Of a DNA stretch of 64,000 nt, positions 15,101 through 29,445 are shown one piece after another. The translations under genes were made by a program, and so were the position numbers. The first letter of the stretch is position 1; the number at the start of each line of letters is the position of its first letter. Source of the stretch: Litoditis marina. Taxonomy: Eukaryota > Nematoda > Chromadorea > Rhabditida > Rhabditidae. The stretch is taken from contig OZ038435.1 in the NCBI GenBank assembly GCA_964036275.1, forward strand, positions 27,075,521-27,139,520, read 5' to 3'. The notes below the pieces were generated by a model. It made no database searches and was not told the origin of the DNA. It saw only the letters and a program-made list of their open reading frames with translations.

Positions 15101-15974
15101 ATTCTACAGTGATCTTGAGATGTATCATAGTTTACTACCTATTATGTATACTCGTATACTGCTATAGCCCTGTCTCTCACTTTTTGTTTCACTAAATGTA
15201 TAAATATTCTTTGGACAAGAAATGCAACCAGAAATATATTTGAATTCAAACCATTCACAGTATTTGTACAGTGTACGTGGTGTGAGAACTCTGTGTCTTG
15301 CTTTATTTGTCTCTCGACTCATCTCCACTTTCGAATTAGCCACTGTGACTAGGTGGTTATTCCCCTGTTTGCACTGCTCACCACTCACCCGGAACCCCCG
15401 CGGTTACCCATACAGTATCCAGAGTACTGTAACCATAGTTTTTGCTGTGTTTCTGTAATAGATGTGTGTTTGAATTGAAGTGGTGATTACGATATAACTA
15501 TACCAGCATTCATCACATTTGTGATATGGCTGTTCGAAACTTGGCGCTAATTTTAGATTTGAACTCTTCGAAGTTATGTTATCCTCCTAAAAAAGTTTCC
15601 AACTCCAAACTTCACAGTTTTTTTGTAGATTATAGTTTGGTTTTTTGTGGTTCTAATTTGTTCTGTGTTTCAGGGCGTGGTCGGTACAACTCGATCGGGC
15701 AAGACCTCTCTCATCCATCGATATCTCACCGGAACCTTCACTGCTGAGGACAGTCCCGAAGGTACGAAAAGGGCACATTTTGGAACGTTTTCCCTCAAAA
15801 GTATTGAGATAGGTGATATTTCTAACTATCTATGAGATTAATGTGTTTTACGAAAGTATCAGCTTGAACATCTCAGGTCACCGAGATTACTAAACCCTTA
15901 CCTTCAATTGCGATATAATGCATCTAATTCGGTTTTTAATGAACACGTTATAACTGAAAAAGGAGTTACCGCTT

Positions 15975-16064
<90 letters not shown>

Positions 16065-18105
16065 TTCTTTCTCTCCTCGTATCCCACGTTCTTATTACCT
16101 CCCTTTACAACTCTAGTTGGGAGTAGCTTTTGGGTGTAATAAAGCCGTGTATACAACCCATCTAATTACTCCTCTCTATCTAATATTCGTTTACAACACG
16201 TGAATGTGGCATAGATAGCCGTACCGCCAAAGAACGTCTGCTCGCACGTAAAGCCGTAAAGTGCCGCGAATAAGGACGGATTTGGGGTTACGCAATCCCC
16301 CCCCCCCCTCACCTATCTCTATCGGCAACGTTGTATTCCTTAATCTCATTTGAATCTCTGTTTGCTCTCTCATTAGCACCTGTGGCCTGCCAGCAACAAT
16401 ACCAACATAAATATGTAAATTTTAAAACTTTTTGTTGAAAATCGTTTAGATTGAAGGTTGCGTACATAATACGAAAAGCTCTAATGCGTATGTGGTGAAT
16501 GAGTGAATGAGTTATGTAGAAATTTAGTTTCTCTCTAAGTTTGGCTCTCATCCAAATCCTTTAAATTTGGCACCCGTCCAAGTCTTGTGTTGCGTGACGT
16601 CAGCTGACCCGCGGACCACCCGTTCGTCTTTCTGACTTCTTTAGGGTGGTCCGAGTAGTTGGCATCTGAGATGGATGGTCCAGCCACGACAGTTGGTCCT
16701 ACTTCGAAAAAGACAGTTGCCAGTCCTTTAAATCATGAAACATATGTCAAGTCTACGATTGTGTGGCAAAGGTCACGATAGGTCATTGGCGGCATTTTTC
16801 GTTTAAAATTTTCAACTTCAAATCTTATAGATAGCTATTTGGATGGGAAACTGTAAGAAAAAAACATCTTTCAGTACATATTCAATTTTAGTCTATAAAA
16901 ACTTTCGTTTATTCAATTAGCTTACTTAGCCAATTAGAGCCTGCTCTAGCGAAAACCGGCTGAAATTTTCGATAATAATCCAGTTTTTCACTATTAGTAC
17001 ACCAATTAGCATTATGACATTATGAGTTATGCTGGCGCGCCTATTAGTTTCTCATGATGGCCATCGACCATCTATCTGTGTTGACGAATCTGACCCGATC
17101 CCGGCCTGTTTTCGGTCAAAACAACGGGCGGCATCGCTTTGACACAAACGATTAAACGTATTGACACTTGAGATGATGATAAGGAGGGAATTGTTTTCTC
17201 TCTATCTCTCTCTTCTCTCTATTCCTTTCTCTCCCTCTTTCTCTCTCTCTCTCTATCTCTCCGCTCTCTTATTTCTTGAGATGATGATGAGAAGGTTATC
17301 TCTCTCCTCCTCCCTCTCTCTCCTCCCTTTTTCCCTTTTTCTCTGCTGTCCTATTTCTTGAGATGATGATAAGGAGGAAATCTCTCTCCATCTCTCTCTT
17401 TCACTATTTCTCTATATCTCTGTCTCTCTGCTGTCCTATTTCTTGAGCTGATGATAAGGAGGGAATCTCTCCTCCCTCTCTCTCTCTCTCTTCCTTTGTC
17501 TCTTTTTCTCTGCTGACCTCCCCCCTCTTCTCTTTTTATACCTCATCTGTCACCCTACCACCATACTTCTTCTTTTTTCCCACCCTCCAATTAGACGCGC
17601 TCCCCCGTCTGGCAGTTATTTTTGAATTTCCCATGAAAATGTTGGGGTACAGGCAAAACGTACTTTTAGTCTTCTTTTTCTCAATTATGCTTGTACACTG
17701 TAACTATTTTACATTTGAGCTCTTATTTCTATGAAATATAGTACTGCTTTACTACCGATACATATAATATGTATATTAATAATTATAATCATATACTGCT
17801 TTACTACCGATACATATAATATGTATATTAATAATTATAATCATATACACATTCTTATTGACCATTCTGATTTAGTTTGTACCTTGGACACACTTTTCCT
17901 ATAATATATTTGCCACAAGCAGCTACAACACAATAAACACAAAACATGATTCTACTAGAGGATGAATAACTGTAGTTGTGATCTTTCATCTGAATGTTTC
18001 AGGAGGTCGATTTAAGAAGGAGGTTGTCATCGACGGACAGTCTCATCTTCTACTCATACGGGACGAGGGACACGCCCTGCCAGATGTACAGGTTTGTGGT
18101 GGTGT

Positions 18106-18203
<98 letters not shown>

Positions 18204-19618
18204 CTCTCCAGCTATCTTCCCTCTATATCTTTCTATCTCTTTTTCTCTCTCTCATTCTCTCTAACACTTTCTATCCCTCTCTTTCTCTTTCTTTCTCTCT
18301 CTTGCCTTCGCTCCTTTCTCTCCCTCCCTCTCTCTCTTCCTTCCTTCCTCTCCTCTTTCTCTCTCCACCTTTTCCATTGAACCGGACAGTTCGTAGTTGA
18401 CCATCTCATATTTCCCCCTACCATATGGTTATTGCAGCAGCAACACCCGCTGTTGCCTATCCCTCCCCAATATGGTCATTGTAGGTAAATCCCCCCTATA
18501 CTATTACTGTCTACCTTTTTATCCAAGTACTTCCCACCTTTTTGTTAAAACACTTTCTACCTTTTTTCATCTAACGTTCTACTTCCTAATGTTTTGTTTG
18601 ACCTCGACACCGTGTTTGTTTATTTCTCGAATATGTTTACTACTCTACTAGTAAATAGGGATCTTTCTTATTTTCTTTATATACTTTTCACTGCAAAATT
18701 TTATAATTTGTTTCCCTTTAGGTCTGACGTATTTGGTTCAAAAACTGCATCGTTCACACAAAATTAATAGTTTGATAACTAAGTTTTGAATTTGCGGTTA
18801 GCGGTGTGGTGTTCATGATCTGATCTGTGTTCGATGGCATTTCGCTTGAATTTCCCGATGCTATCTCTCCTCGTTGTTTAAAGATTGACATTTTCTATTG
18901 CCAGATACATGGCGAGATTACCGGGGCCTGCGCTGACCTTCACACTCATTCTCACTCAAATTACACATTCAGTATTCGGTCGAAGCGGTTACTACCTTCA
19001 CCCTTTTTCTTTTTCTCCTTTCCTGTATCTTTTAGTCTCTCTTCTATCTCTCTCTTCATCTCTCTCTTCATCTCTCTTTCTATTTTCTTCACTTTCTATC
19101 TCGCATGTCTTCTCATCCTCTTTCATATAATTCACCATGATATAACAGAAGCCCACTATTGAGCAGTGGTGCGATTGGCTTCCAGTTTCGAAAAAACACG
19201 TTTTACGTGAAGCATTGGGGTAGAGGCAAAACCTAACACCCTCTTTCACTTGAAGATTCCTATTCATGCAGTTTAATCTCGATATGTCGAGACTTTCATT
19301 TATTATCACCTTATTCCTTTTCCAGTTCTCTCTGTGGGCCGACGCAGTGATCTTCGTGTTCAGTGTGGACAACCAGGAGAGTTTCGAGAGACTCCGCCAC
19401 ATCTACAGTCATATGAGCAAGTTCCGCAACATATCAGAGATGCCGCTGCTACTAGTAGGAACCAAGGTTCGTCTACCAAGTTTCTGGGTGTACGGTATAT
19501 ACGAACAATTTTAAACTTGACCAGTATTTGCAGAGAATCTCTCCATATTCCATATAATTCGGTTCAACGATCAACAAACAGCAAAAATAACACAACAATA
19601 GCAATAAACAACAATAAC

Positions 19619-19649
<31 letters not shown>

Positions 19650-22600
19650 AAACAACTGTTTCAGGATACGCTCTCGGAGAAGAACCCCCGCGTGATCAGT
19701 GAGGAGGACGGGAAGCAGATGGCCGCCCATCTGAAGCGATGTGTCTACTACGAGACCAGCGCCACCTACGGACTCAACGTCGAACGGGTGTTCAAGGACG
19801 GTCAGTCATAGTCATTTCCATTCCTACGTCAACCCCTACAGCTAGTCAACCTCTACAGCTAGAAACTTGAGCAGAATGCAGAACAGAATTCTCGAGTTTG
19901 TGCTTAGATCGTAGCAAAAAGTATACTCTGTTTCACCAATCGATGTCCTTCTACAGTAATCTGTCGAATATTCAGGAGGCATTTTCTAATGCATAATTCA
20001 TCATCTCGGTTTAAAAATTCCAGATTTTGTAGTAGTAAGCGTGTAGAAAACACTACCAAAATTGGAAGAAAATCCAAAAACGCCCATATATCAAACTTTG
20101 CCCTGGATGTTTGGACAGATTACTGTAGAGGGTTATAAGTGGATGAAACGAACTATAGTGTTTCCAAATAAAGTTGTGACACCGGTCTGTCCGGAAACAT
20201 GTTACGTTGAAAAGATGTTCTCGGTTTCCAACAGTGGCAATGTGAGAAGCTGTGATGTGACCTTTTGTTACATATATTCTTTTGTAGTTTCACCAAACCC
20301 CCTCAGGCTATTGCCCGCCACCCCTCATTGTCTCTATTTCCACTTGACCCCCGCAATAGGTCATAAGTACCGGGGGTAATCGGAATGGGCGTTCTATTAA
20401 TTTGCTAATTGACCTCCCTGGCAACATGGGTGGTCTCCACTTTCAATCTAGGCTAGAGCCTGGCTCTCCACATCTGGACATCTAGTACTAAAGTTGTATT
20501 TTTGGAATTTGTTCGAAAAAATGCTCAAATCACGTTCAATTGAGTGGATTTGAATATTGAATAACTTATTAGATCTTTTTGACCATTCTGTGAACAAAAA
20601 CAAAAATCATTTTCGACTTTTTCTTTCGATGAAATTGTCAGTTTTCGAGAAAGTAACACTTTGATGGTCTGTCTACACATCGGTGAGGAAAAGGGATCAG
20701 TCTAGTGGGGGTGTAGCTTCTTAGTATTCGTCCCCGGGGACAGTGTCCCTTTGACGCCGAGTCCTCGATGTCATTTGTTCAACTGTCAATGACCCAGGCA
20801 ACCCCCCGACAAATTGCGTATTCCAACACGACCTCCCACGAAGAAAACACCATTTAGTCCTTTAAAGTATAATTTATGTATTTTTATTAACAGTGTCTGG
20901 GCAACATTTTTTTTTTAAATATGTATGCCCTTTAGAGATATATGTATTCTAGTTGCTATGAGCGCTTTAACGTAACATGTTGAATAATGCAAGTCTTTGA
21001 AAAGTCAAAAAGTGAGGAAATATCGGAAACTAACTCTAGAAATTTTTCTCATTTTTCTATTTCACACTTCCTATCTTTTGTTAAATATTGATTCAAGTAT
21101 ATGGTGGTCGCGTGTCTTGAGAAATAGGTAGGCAATTGACGCCCTTTCGTGCAATGTGTTGACTTTGGTTGAACTGTTTGCCTTTCATGTTCAGAGCTCT
21201 CTCTCTCTCTCAGAAAGACTTCTTGTCCCTCTCTACCCTCTTGAACACGTTCCGCTGAATAGAGAGAGCACACTTTAGCCGAATTGACTCATCTCTGAAT
21301 TTGAGATAATGTATCACGCAAAACGTCTAATTCGAATAGGAAATGGTAGAGTGCTTAAAATCTTGTGTAGGCATTTATACGTTCATGTGATTAGTTCATC
21401 TAGTTTATAATTCAGTAGCGTTCTAACAATCAGCTCTTTTGTAATATTTCATGATTCGACTGTCCAACCCTCAGCTGATTTTGACCCGAATTTCCTGTAA
21501 AAGTAGCCCCAGTTGACAGTTTGTGACTCACTTTTTGTGTTCTTCTGGGACAACCAGCCCCTCCAAGTGCGGGGGTCTGGTTCCAATTGAGACTACCTTC
21601 CGCCAACAACAATCTCCATTTTCTCTCTCTTCTTTTTTGGTCATTCGCTCTCCAGCCTGTCTCTTCCCACTACGTCTCAGTTCTATGGAATAGGCGCTAG
21701 TCAACACAACTTTTGTAGATCATATATAGACGAATATGTTTCGAAATTTTTTAAGGAACACTATTAGTCATCAAACTCGCGAACGCAGATCGCAAAAATC
21801 TGCAAGGTCTACTTCATATACCACAGTTTTGAATAGTGTTACCTTGTAAGTGACCGATTTCTGTTCTCACGTAAATAGCTGTTTACGTGACTTTTTTCTT
21901 TTCACGTGACTAGTACTGCGTGTATTTGACTGCGTGTATGTAGTAGTGTATTGGTATTGCGTGAGAGCGTTGTCTCGCGCGAGCCTCGACGACGTTTAAT
22001 TTCTCACGCCGCCACTATTTCGTATATTGGGACACGGCTCCACACAACACCTTATTGATCTCGTTCATTTACTACTAATATACCCAGCCCGCCCCCAGTT
22101 ACAACCTTTTAACACGGTTTCTAGAATTATAAACACCGCAAATAGGTTGTTTTCCGTTATATTTGAGAAATTCTGTTTTTTTAACTCTGAGGTTTTACCT
22201 TTTTCTTAATATATAAGATCAGGTTATCGTGATGTGAGCGGGAAAAAGTTGTTTGTAGAAGGTTTTTGCTATCATATATATTGCTTATCTAATATAGGCA
22301 AGCCCGACACGTGATGCTGTTTGTTTAATGTGCACTGATTGCAAAAAATGGGTCTTGTTTTTGGTTATGAACATATTCGATCTCATAATTTTCCGTTTTC
22401 ACCTTTCGCCCCAACATATCTAGTTAACAATTTTATTTTATGAATTTTATGGAAACTTTCAAATGCAAAAAATACATACTCAACACGTGACTTTTTGCAC
22501 GCATTGGTAGATGTGGCCTCACATTTTTATGAACATAAAAGATGTTGTATCATAATACAAGGTGTTCAAATAGGTTTATATTTTTGAGTCTACATGTATT

Positions 22601-24548
22601 TCATAGTTATCGATTTCAGTGTGCACCCGTATCATCCAGCGACAGCGTCTGTCCTTTGGCGCCGGCGCAACTTCGGCTCGAACCCCGACGCCCACCACCC
22701 CCGCTAGACAGGAGGACAAGAGAGACTATCAGGTAGATATAATGGAATAATGATAAGGCGAATAATAATGGGAATAATAATATATACTATTAATAATGTT
22801 TATAATATGTAATAAAGAAACACAATAGAGACTAGCAAGTACGCAATTCATTGTTTGGATCAAGACATTATGTATGACCAATCTTGTCAATTTGATCTGT
22901 TTCTCCAAAAAAACTTCTGTGACTTGGTTCAATTTCTTTCATACAGTTTTTTTTAGTTTGTTCCGAGCTTTTCACGGTTACCAGCAGGCGGTCTCCCGTC
23001 AGTCTAGTCTGATGAGCTATTTTTTGTACTGCAAATTCGTTTTCTACCAGACTATAATCCAATTTATGCCTCCGGAACTGGTATTCTCCACTTGTAATCC
23101 AATTTTACCAGTTGACAAAGTTTAAAATTCAAACCTTCAGGATTCGCGCCAGATGTCGAACGCGGCGTTGTACGGTAGTTGTGGGGCGAAGAACGTGTAC
23201 CACCAGCGGGCCGCCTCATCCTCCTTCGCCCCCCAACCACTGCAGGAGACCACCCACAACGGCTCCACACGCAGAAGTCACGTGAACCACGTGAACCACC
23301 GGGACGGAGCCACACTCGTCAGCGGTACGTGTACTCATCTATGGGACCTTCTCTGCACTTTCATGTTATTCATCTTTCCTGAAGTTCAAACCACAATATA
23401 CTTTCTGTTATCCGCGGTGTATTTTATCTGGCCTGTTTTTTGTTGGTTATGCTATAGTCGAAATTGGAAACCTAAGTTGTTGGCAAGACGGTATCGAGTG
23501 AGAAATAGTTTAAACATGTGATGTTAGAATGTACGACACAGCGTTGAATTGTGCTCAAACATTCTTCTATGGTATTTTCTTGCGAATCATGTATTCGTTA
23601 CTAGTTATAGCGCATGTGACAGTCAATAATCCAACGGAAAGGGGGAGTAGGGAGGGGGGGGGGGGGGGGTGAGAATCAGCTGAAAATCAGCTGATCTAAT
23701 CTGCTTATCAACCGCGAAAAACGCGGCAGTTCGAGTGGTCGATTGACGTTTGACGTTTCCTGTTTACTTTGAACTATTTCGAATCATAATGTGATTTGCG
23801 CAGTCCAAGTCTTTAAAGTTGATCTTTCACCTCGGAAAGTAGAAAAAACAGCCATAATGAGCCCTTTTGTGGATAGAAAAAACAGCCATAATGAGCCCTT
23901 TTGTGGAGATTAATAAATCTTATTAGGAAGTGTTATGAAAGAACATCCATTATTATATTTTCTTCATTTCTTCTCTTTCTCCTACCATCCAGAGTCCTCT
24001 TCTCCATTCATATACATCCAATAAACATACAAGCATAAGCATAAATTTACTATATTATTTAATAAAATCAAATATTTTATGTCTGCTTTTTTCTTACCAT
24101 CCAGTCCTCCTTCTCCCCACTTAGCTGTCACTTGTAGAATAGTGGCTGCTGACAGTCGATCATTGGCGCCAGTCTAATTGTCATTGTCAAGTCCCCCTCT
24201 CCAAAAAGAAGCACCAAACTGGTCCACTATTATATATGGATGACGAGATACGGTAAATAGGAAGGAGATACTGTAGATGACTATGAACTACCATGTTTTT
24301 TCGTTAAGTGAATTGGTGTTACATTGACATTCTAGCAAATTATGTACCTGTGAATCACTCATGTTTTTGAAGAGTCGTTATTCTTTTTAGTATGTGGATT
24401 ATGACTAGAACTGAGGATTAACACGGGGATAGCCATATTTTGAGTGACAGTTTCAATATGGATGGGGCGCCATGACGAATTAGTAGGAAATGACGTTCAT
24501 TTCTATCGATGAACGCTTTCAGTTTTATCTTTATCTCTACCTTCCGCT

Positions 24549-24630
<82 letters not shown>

Positions 24631-27600
24631 GTCTTTCTCTCTATTACTTTATTTTTCTATTTGGTTTCCCAAAACTGTCCGTAGTCACGACAACGGACTT
24701 TCAATTTTTTGTATTGTAGTCAGTCTAATTTTTGCCATGCTGCGCTACAACAATCTTAAAAACGTACTATTTCAGAGATTTAATCTTTTCTCTTACAGAA
24801 GCCTTCATAATGATAATAATAATAATAATTCATCTTCTATCTTCTATTTTTCAGTACAACAACGATCGGGCGCCGACCGTTCCCTGTCCGCTGCGTTTGC
24901 GGTCCCATCCGAGACGGGGTTCGCGCAACGGACCAGCCAGATGTACCGCGGCCTGCCGCCGTCCAGTAGCCAGAAGAGCATCGGCAGTATCAGCATGAGC
25001 AACGGTTAGTATTTTATACTCGGTAAACGACGGTTGAACTAACCAATTGGTGTGATAAAAACGGGTATTCCCGATGAGCCCAACCAATTGGTCTGCTAAA
25101 AGAGTTTTACCTGAGGTGTAAATTGCCCACACAGTTTGAACTCAATGCTGGAGTTGGCATGTAGTGATAGCAGGTCTCCTTATTTCAAATTTTCGTTTTC
25201 GAAATTTTAATCGTCATATTAGTAGACATTCCCCTAGGATTGGTCACACCTGATTCAATTTCAATTATGAATTGCATGACGAATGATCCCAATTACCGCA
25301 GTCACACCTGTTATGACCAAACGTCAAACTCATTCTGACATCAGGCGCGGTAGAGATCTCTACAACCTCTTTGATCTCCCTTATAACAAGTTTGGTAACA
25401 ACTCATGAACTTTTTTCGAACTCTGAATGTAGTTACATCGTGATCGATACTCTTATCAGAAGTTTGTGAGGTGTTTATTATTAGGTGATCTCATGAGTTG
25501 TTCTCATGAGATTTCCCAATCCAGTTAACTGTTCCATAATGAGTGAGGTGACTATGTATGGCCGCGTCAACCACCTATTGACCTCGTTCCGACATAGTAG
25601 CTGGTAGTCACGGTAATCGACCGAACAACAACAACTAATCATCCTGTACCGCTCGCGCGCAACACTTCTGCGCGCGTCGCGCCAACCTGCCACCCTGCCG
25701 CGACCCTGCCAACCGCTGTGGTTATGCTTCTGTAAGTATGAGGTTGTAGTTAGAATCTTAGTGCGGATGTTTTGAGTTGTATTTCATCCAGCCAGTTACG
25801 CATCTAGCAAATTCAGGCTGAAACTGCAGTTTTCGTCTTTCTGTTTGGTTTGTAGTTTGCGCCATCAGAAATTACCCTTATTTACTACTTACCAATTTCA
25901 CCTTTTGTATAGTATTAAGTTTTCAACATTCCGTTCCAGGCCTGCATACTCGTTCGTCGGCGGCGCTTCTCGACGCTACCTTCGAATCCCCGCAACCGGG
26001 TTACGGTGGAATGGAGGGCAGCCAGCTGGCAGCAGGTAGTGCCAGCACCTCGCATCTGCCAACCCCCTCCTCCACCCCCACCACCCAACGGAAGAACAGG
26101 AGGATATCTAATATATTCGTGAGTTTTATATCTTTTCTGGATTTCATCACACGTAATAGTCACGTGGAACGTGGCTAATCCACGTGTTCTGGCGTGTTTT
26201 CCACAAGCTGTAGTCCGCTTTCAATCGACAAATTAACTTAAATCAGTGAAATCTACCTCAAATTGTAAAACTCTAGAACATCTTTAGAATCGATTTGGTT
26301 TGGTGCGAAGTGCAGGAGAATCTATACTTTATAGCCAGTTATGCATAATATGTAATAATGTGAGATTTAGCGGGCCGCCGGGGTGCTATAATGACCCGAT
26401 TATACGAAATTTCCATGTATAGAACACAATTTGTTTCCGGCTGACTGAATAATAGCATGAATAACATGGATACTACATTTTAAACATTGTGAGCAAAGGA
26501 GCTCACGTGACTTTTACGTGTACCTGTTGCCACACTCGGCGATGACCGGTTAATTTCAACATGTTTTAGCAACGTCCTAAAGACACTGCGGAGGAGAAGA
26601 GCAAGGCGATTGAGGCCCTAAACCTGGGAGTCGGAAGGGCGATTCCCATCAAACAGGGACATTTGTACAAGAAGAGTACCAAGGGAGCACTCAACAGGTA
26701 CTTTCAGCGATTATTATATAGTCGTTTTCATTCCTACTGAGACTCCTACAGTAGGATGACAACATTTTCATTCAGTTTAAACTACGCCAATATCATCGGA
26801 ATGGTTAACCATGTTCACCTTAGATTATGATAACCTATTACAATAAGTGTTTGAAATAATTTTCGACAAAGTTGAAGATTGCATCAGAAAACAGCCATTG
26901 TAAGACGCAAAAGTGTACTGTAGGAGTTTCAGTAGGAATGGTGTCGACTATACTAAATGTCAGATAGTGAACTGTCTAGATTATGTACAGACGTGTTCGT
27001 GATTACATTTAAAATAATGAAGAAAAAGTTCCGATTCATATTTACGGTATCAGTCACTGAAACTATTGGGAACCTGAAGAGAATTTGTGAATACGTTGTT
27101 ATTTCAGAGAATGGAAGAAGAAGTACGTATGTTTGTACAACGACGGACGACTCTCCTACCATCATAATTTAAAGGACTACATGGACAAAATGGCCCACGG
27201 CAAGGAGGTTGGTCATGAACGAAGTATAAGTTACGCGTGAATATAACGCACATCATACATACAGATTGTTTCGGTATCTTTGACAGTTTTGAATAACTGA
27301 ATATTGTCACGTGGAAAATTCTGCTCAAATTTGCGAACCGTACGTTGTACTTCTGTAACAGTTTGTGTTCTACATAATCTGATATAATTTATTGCATCCT
27401 CAGGTTTTCCTCGGTTTGGCGACGGTGAAGGTGGCGGGTCGACAGCGACCGCGGAACACGCAACGGATGGCCACCAGCCAGACGGAGGACGCCGCCGCCA
27501 TGGAAAGGAGGAGCGACACCGGTGAGTCGTTGGGATAGAATAGTTTATTTGTGATTGAAGACTTGGCTTTCCACATGGGGAGTTAGGGTAAATTGGGCGA

Positions 27601-29339
27601 AAGAAGGTGTGGACACTACACATAATCTTCCATGAAATTTACCAGTGCTGTATCCCGCTATGTCTGTAGTTTTATATCGCTAATTTTTATCTGAAGTTTG
27701 TGGTGTGTACAGCGATCGAAATAGAACTGGGATTCTGTCCCCATCGGGCTATCATTCGCTGTAGTATATTGAGTTCTTATAGGGGTGACCGGTTCGGGCG
27801 AGGGTACTTCGGGCGGTGGTTCGGACGACGCGAAGGAGCCGGGTGGTGCGGCCATGACGCCGCAGACGGTCGCCGGCGGCCAGAAGAAGCGACGCGGCGC
27901 CCATCGACGACTCGGATCCAGTGGGAAACACGCCGACGAGGACGAGGAGTGCTTTGAGGTTAGAATCAACTTCAAATCAATCATTCATTTAGCAGTGTGT
28001 AATAACGAAACAAAAGTTTTTTTACAAGAAGATAGCTGGTGAAGAATTTGACTCGCAGACGCTGTCGGATTCTTTTGTTCGAGAGAATTTTTAGTCAAAT
28101 TTGATATCTCGTCTAATAGAAACATTGAACCTGGTCCCTAGGTACATGAAGATTGATGTTTCCCGAGCTATTTTGTATTTCATAATGTATGCTCCATCCT
28201 TCGTGGCTAAGCACATCGGAATTCTCAGCTACAGTAACCCACCTTAATCTTGCAGATCGTGTCGTGTGACCAGAAACGCTGGGAGTTCTGTGCCGTTTCG
28301 GCGGAGGAGCGGGACGAATGGGTTTCGGCCATCGAGGAGCAGATTGAGAAGGCCCTCCAGAGTCAGATGAGCCAACCCAGCAGTAGGGCTCACGGGAACA
28401 GGGAAGAGGTACGCCGATATTATCTTCTCGAATGAATATTGATTTGCTTTGCTAAGATTTAGGTTCTAGTAGTACTGTTGAGTCGCGATTTTTGTGTGAA
28501 GATTCGTGAAGTAGCAGTTTTTAGTAGTCCTAGAAAAAGCTTTTTGTGGGCACTAGGGACTTGCACAAAACATTTGGCAATGTAGAATTGTAAGATGCAT
28601 TCGTCATATAACATGTGACTTTGTACAATTTCGAAAACGACGGAATGAGTTGGTAATAAACAATGAGAAACTCTAATGAAATATAACATTTGTTGTTTGC
28701 AGGTTCAAGCCCTCCGCCAACTCCCCGGCAACAGTAGATGCGCGGACTGCGGGGCCGCCAACCCCGATTGGGCCAGTCTCAACCTGGGCACCCTCATCTG
28801 CATCGAGTGCTGCGGGGTACACAGGAATCTAGGATCCCACGTGTCCAGGTGAGCATGGTCGATAGAAAATATGAACTTGGCTGATTTTGAAACACAGAAA
28901 AGCGTTAGCAGGACGAGATATATTAACTCAAGTGTTTTGAGGGTTTTACGAAATTTTTAGAATGGAAACGTATGAAACATGCTACCGGGTAATGTCTTAT
29001 CGAGACATGAGCCCTCGGAATCATAAGTAGAATCATAGTTGAAAAGTCAGGCAACAATAAACTACAAAGTTTATGGAGGACGATGGCAGACCATCTACTG
29101 TGTTTTAGTTCCCCTGCTTCTTTTCATACACTATTTTTCCAGAGTGCGTTCACTGGAATTGGACGACTGGCCGGTGGAGTGTCTGGCCGTCATGCAGGCC
29201 ATCGGCAACGATGCCGCCAACCTCCTGTGGGAACACAACGCGCCAAGAGACAGAAGACCGCAGCCCGATAGTCCGAGGTAATTTTTTTGCCAAGACAATA
29301 ATGTTGGAATCTCGATGAGAGAGAGTGTAGGTTAGAGAG

Positions 29340-29372
<33 letters not shown>

Positions 29373-29403
29373 AGAGCGAGAGAGAGAGAGAGAGAGGCAG
29401 AGC

Positions 29404-29445
<42 letters not shown>

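Larger units (their letters stand above)
9914..15673 (+). other. 5.8-kb intron 2 of AGAP
   Basis: This is the largest intron of the gene, and no coding exon is supported on either strand. It holds a (CT)n tract starting about 45 nt after the donor, a (GA)n tract at 12069-12132, a purine run followed by a pyrimidine run at 12920-12964, and GC-rich islands (about 11190-11380, 13820-13930, 14270-14460). A group of TTGCGCAA-like palindromes lies at 11323-11955. The size and islands suggest regulatory sequence or an internal promoter, which is inference only. Confidence 0.6.

Noticed and set aside
17165..17520. CRISPR-like array
   Set aside because: Repeat units are themselves low complexity, the spacing is unequal and the spacers are CT tracts; this is a eukaryotic minisatellite.
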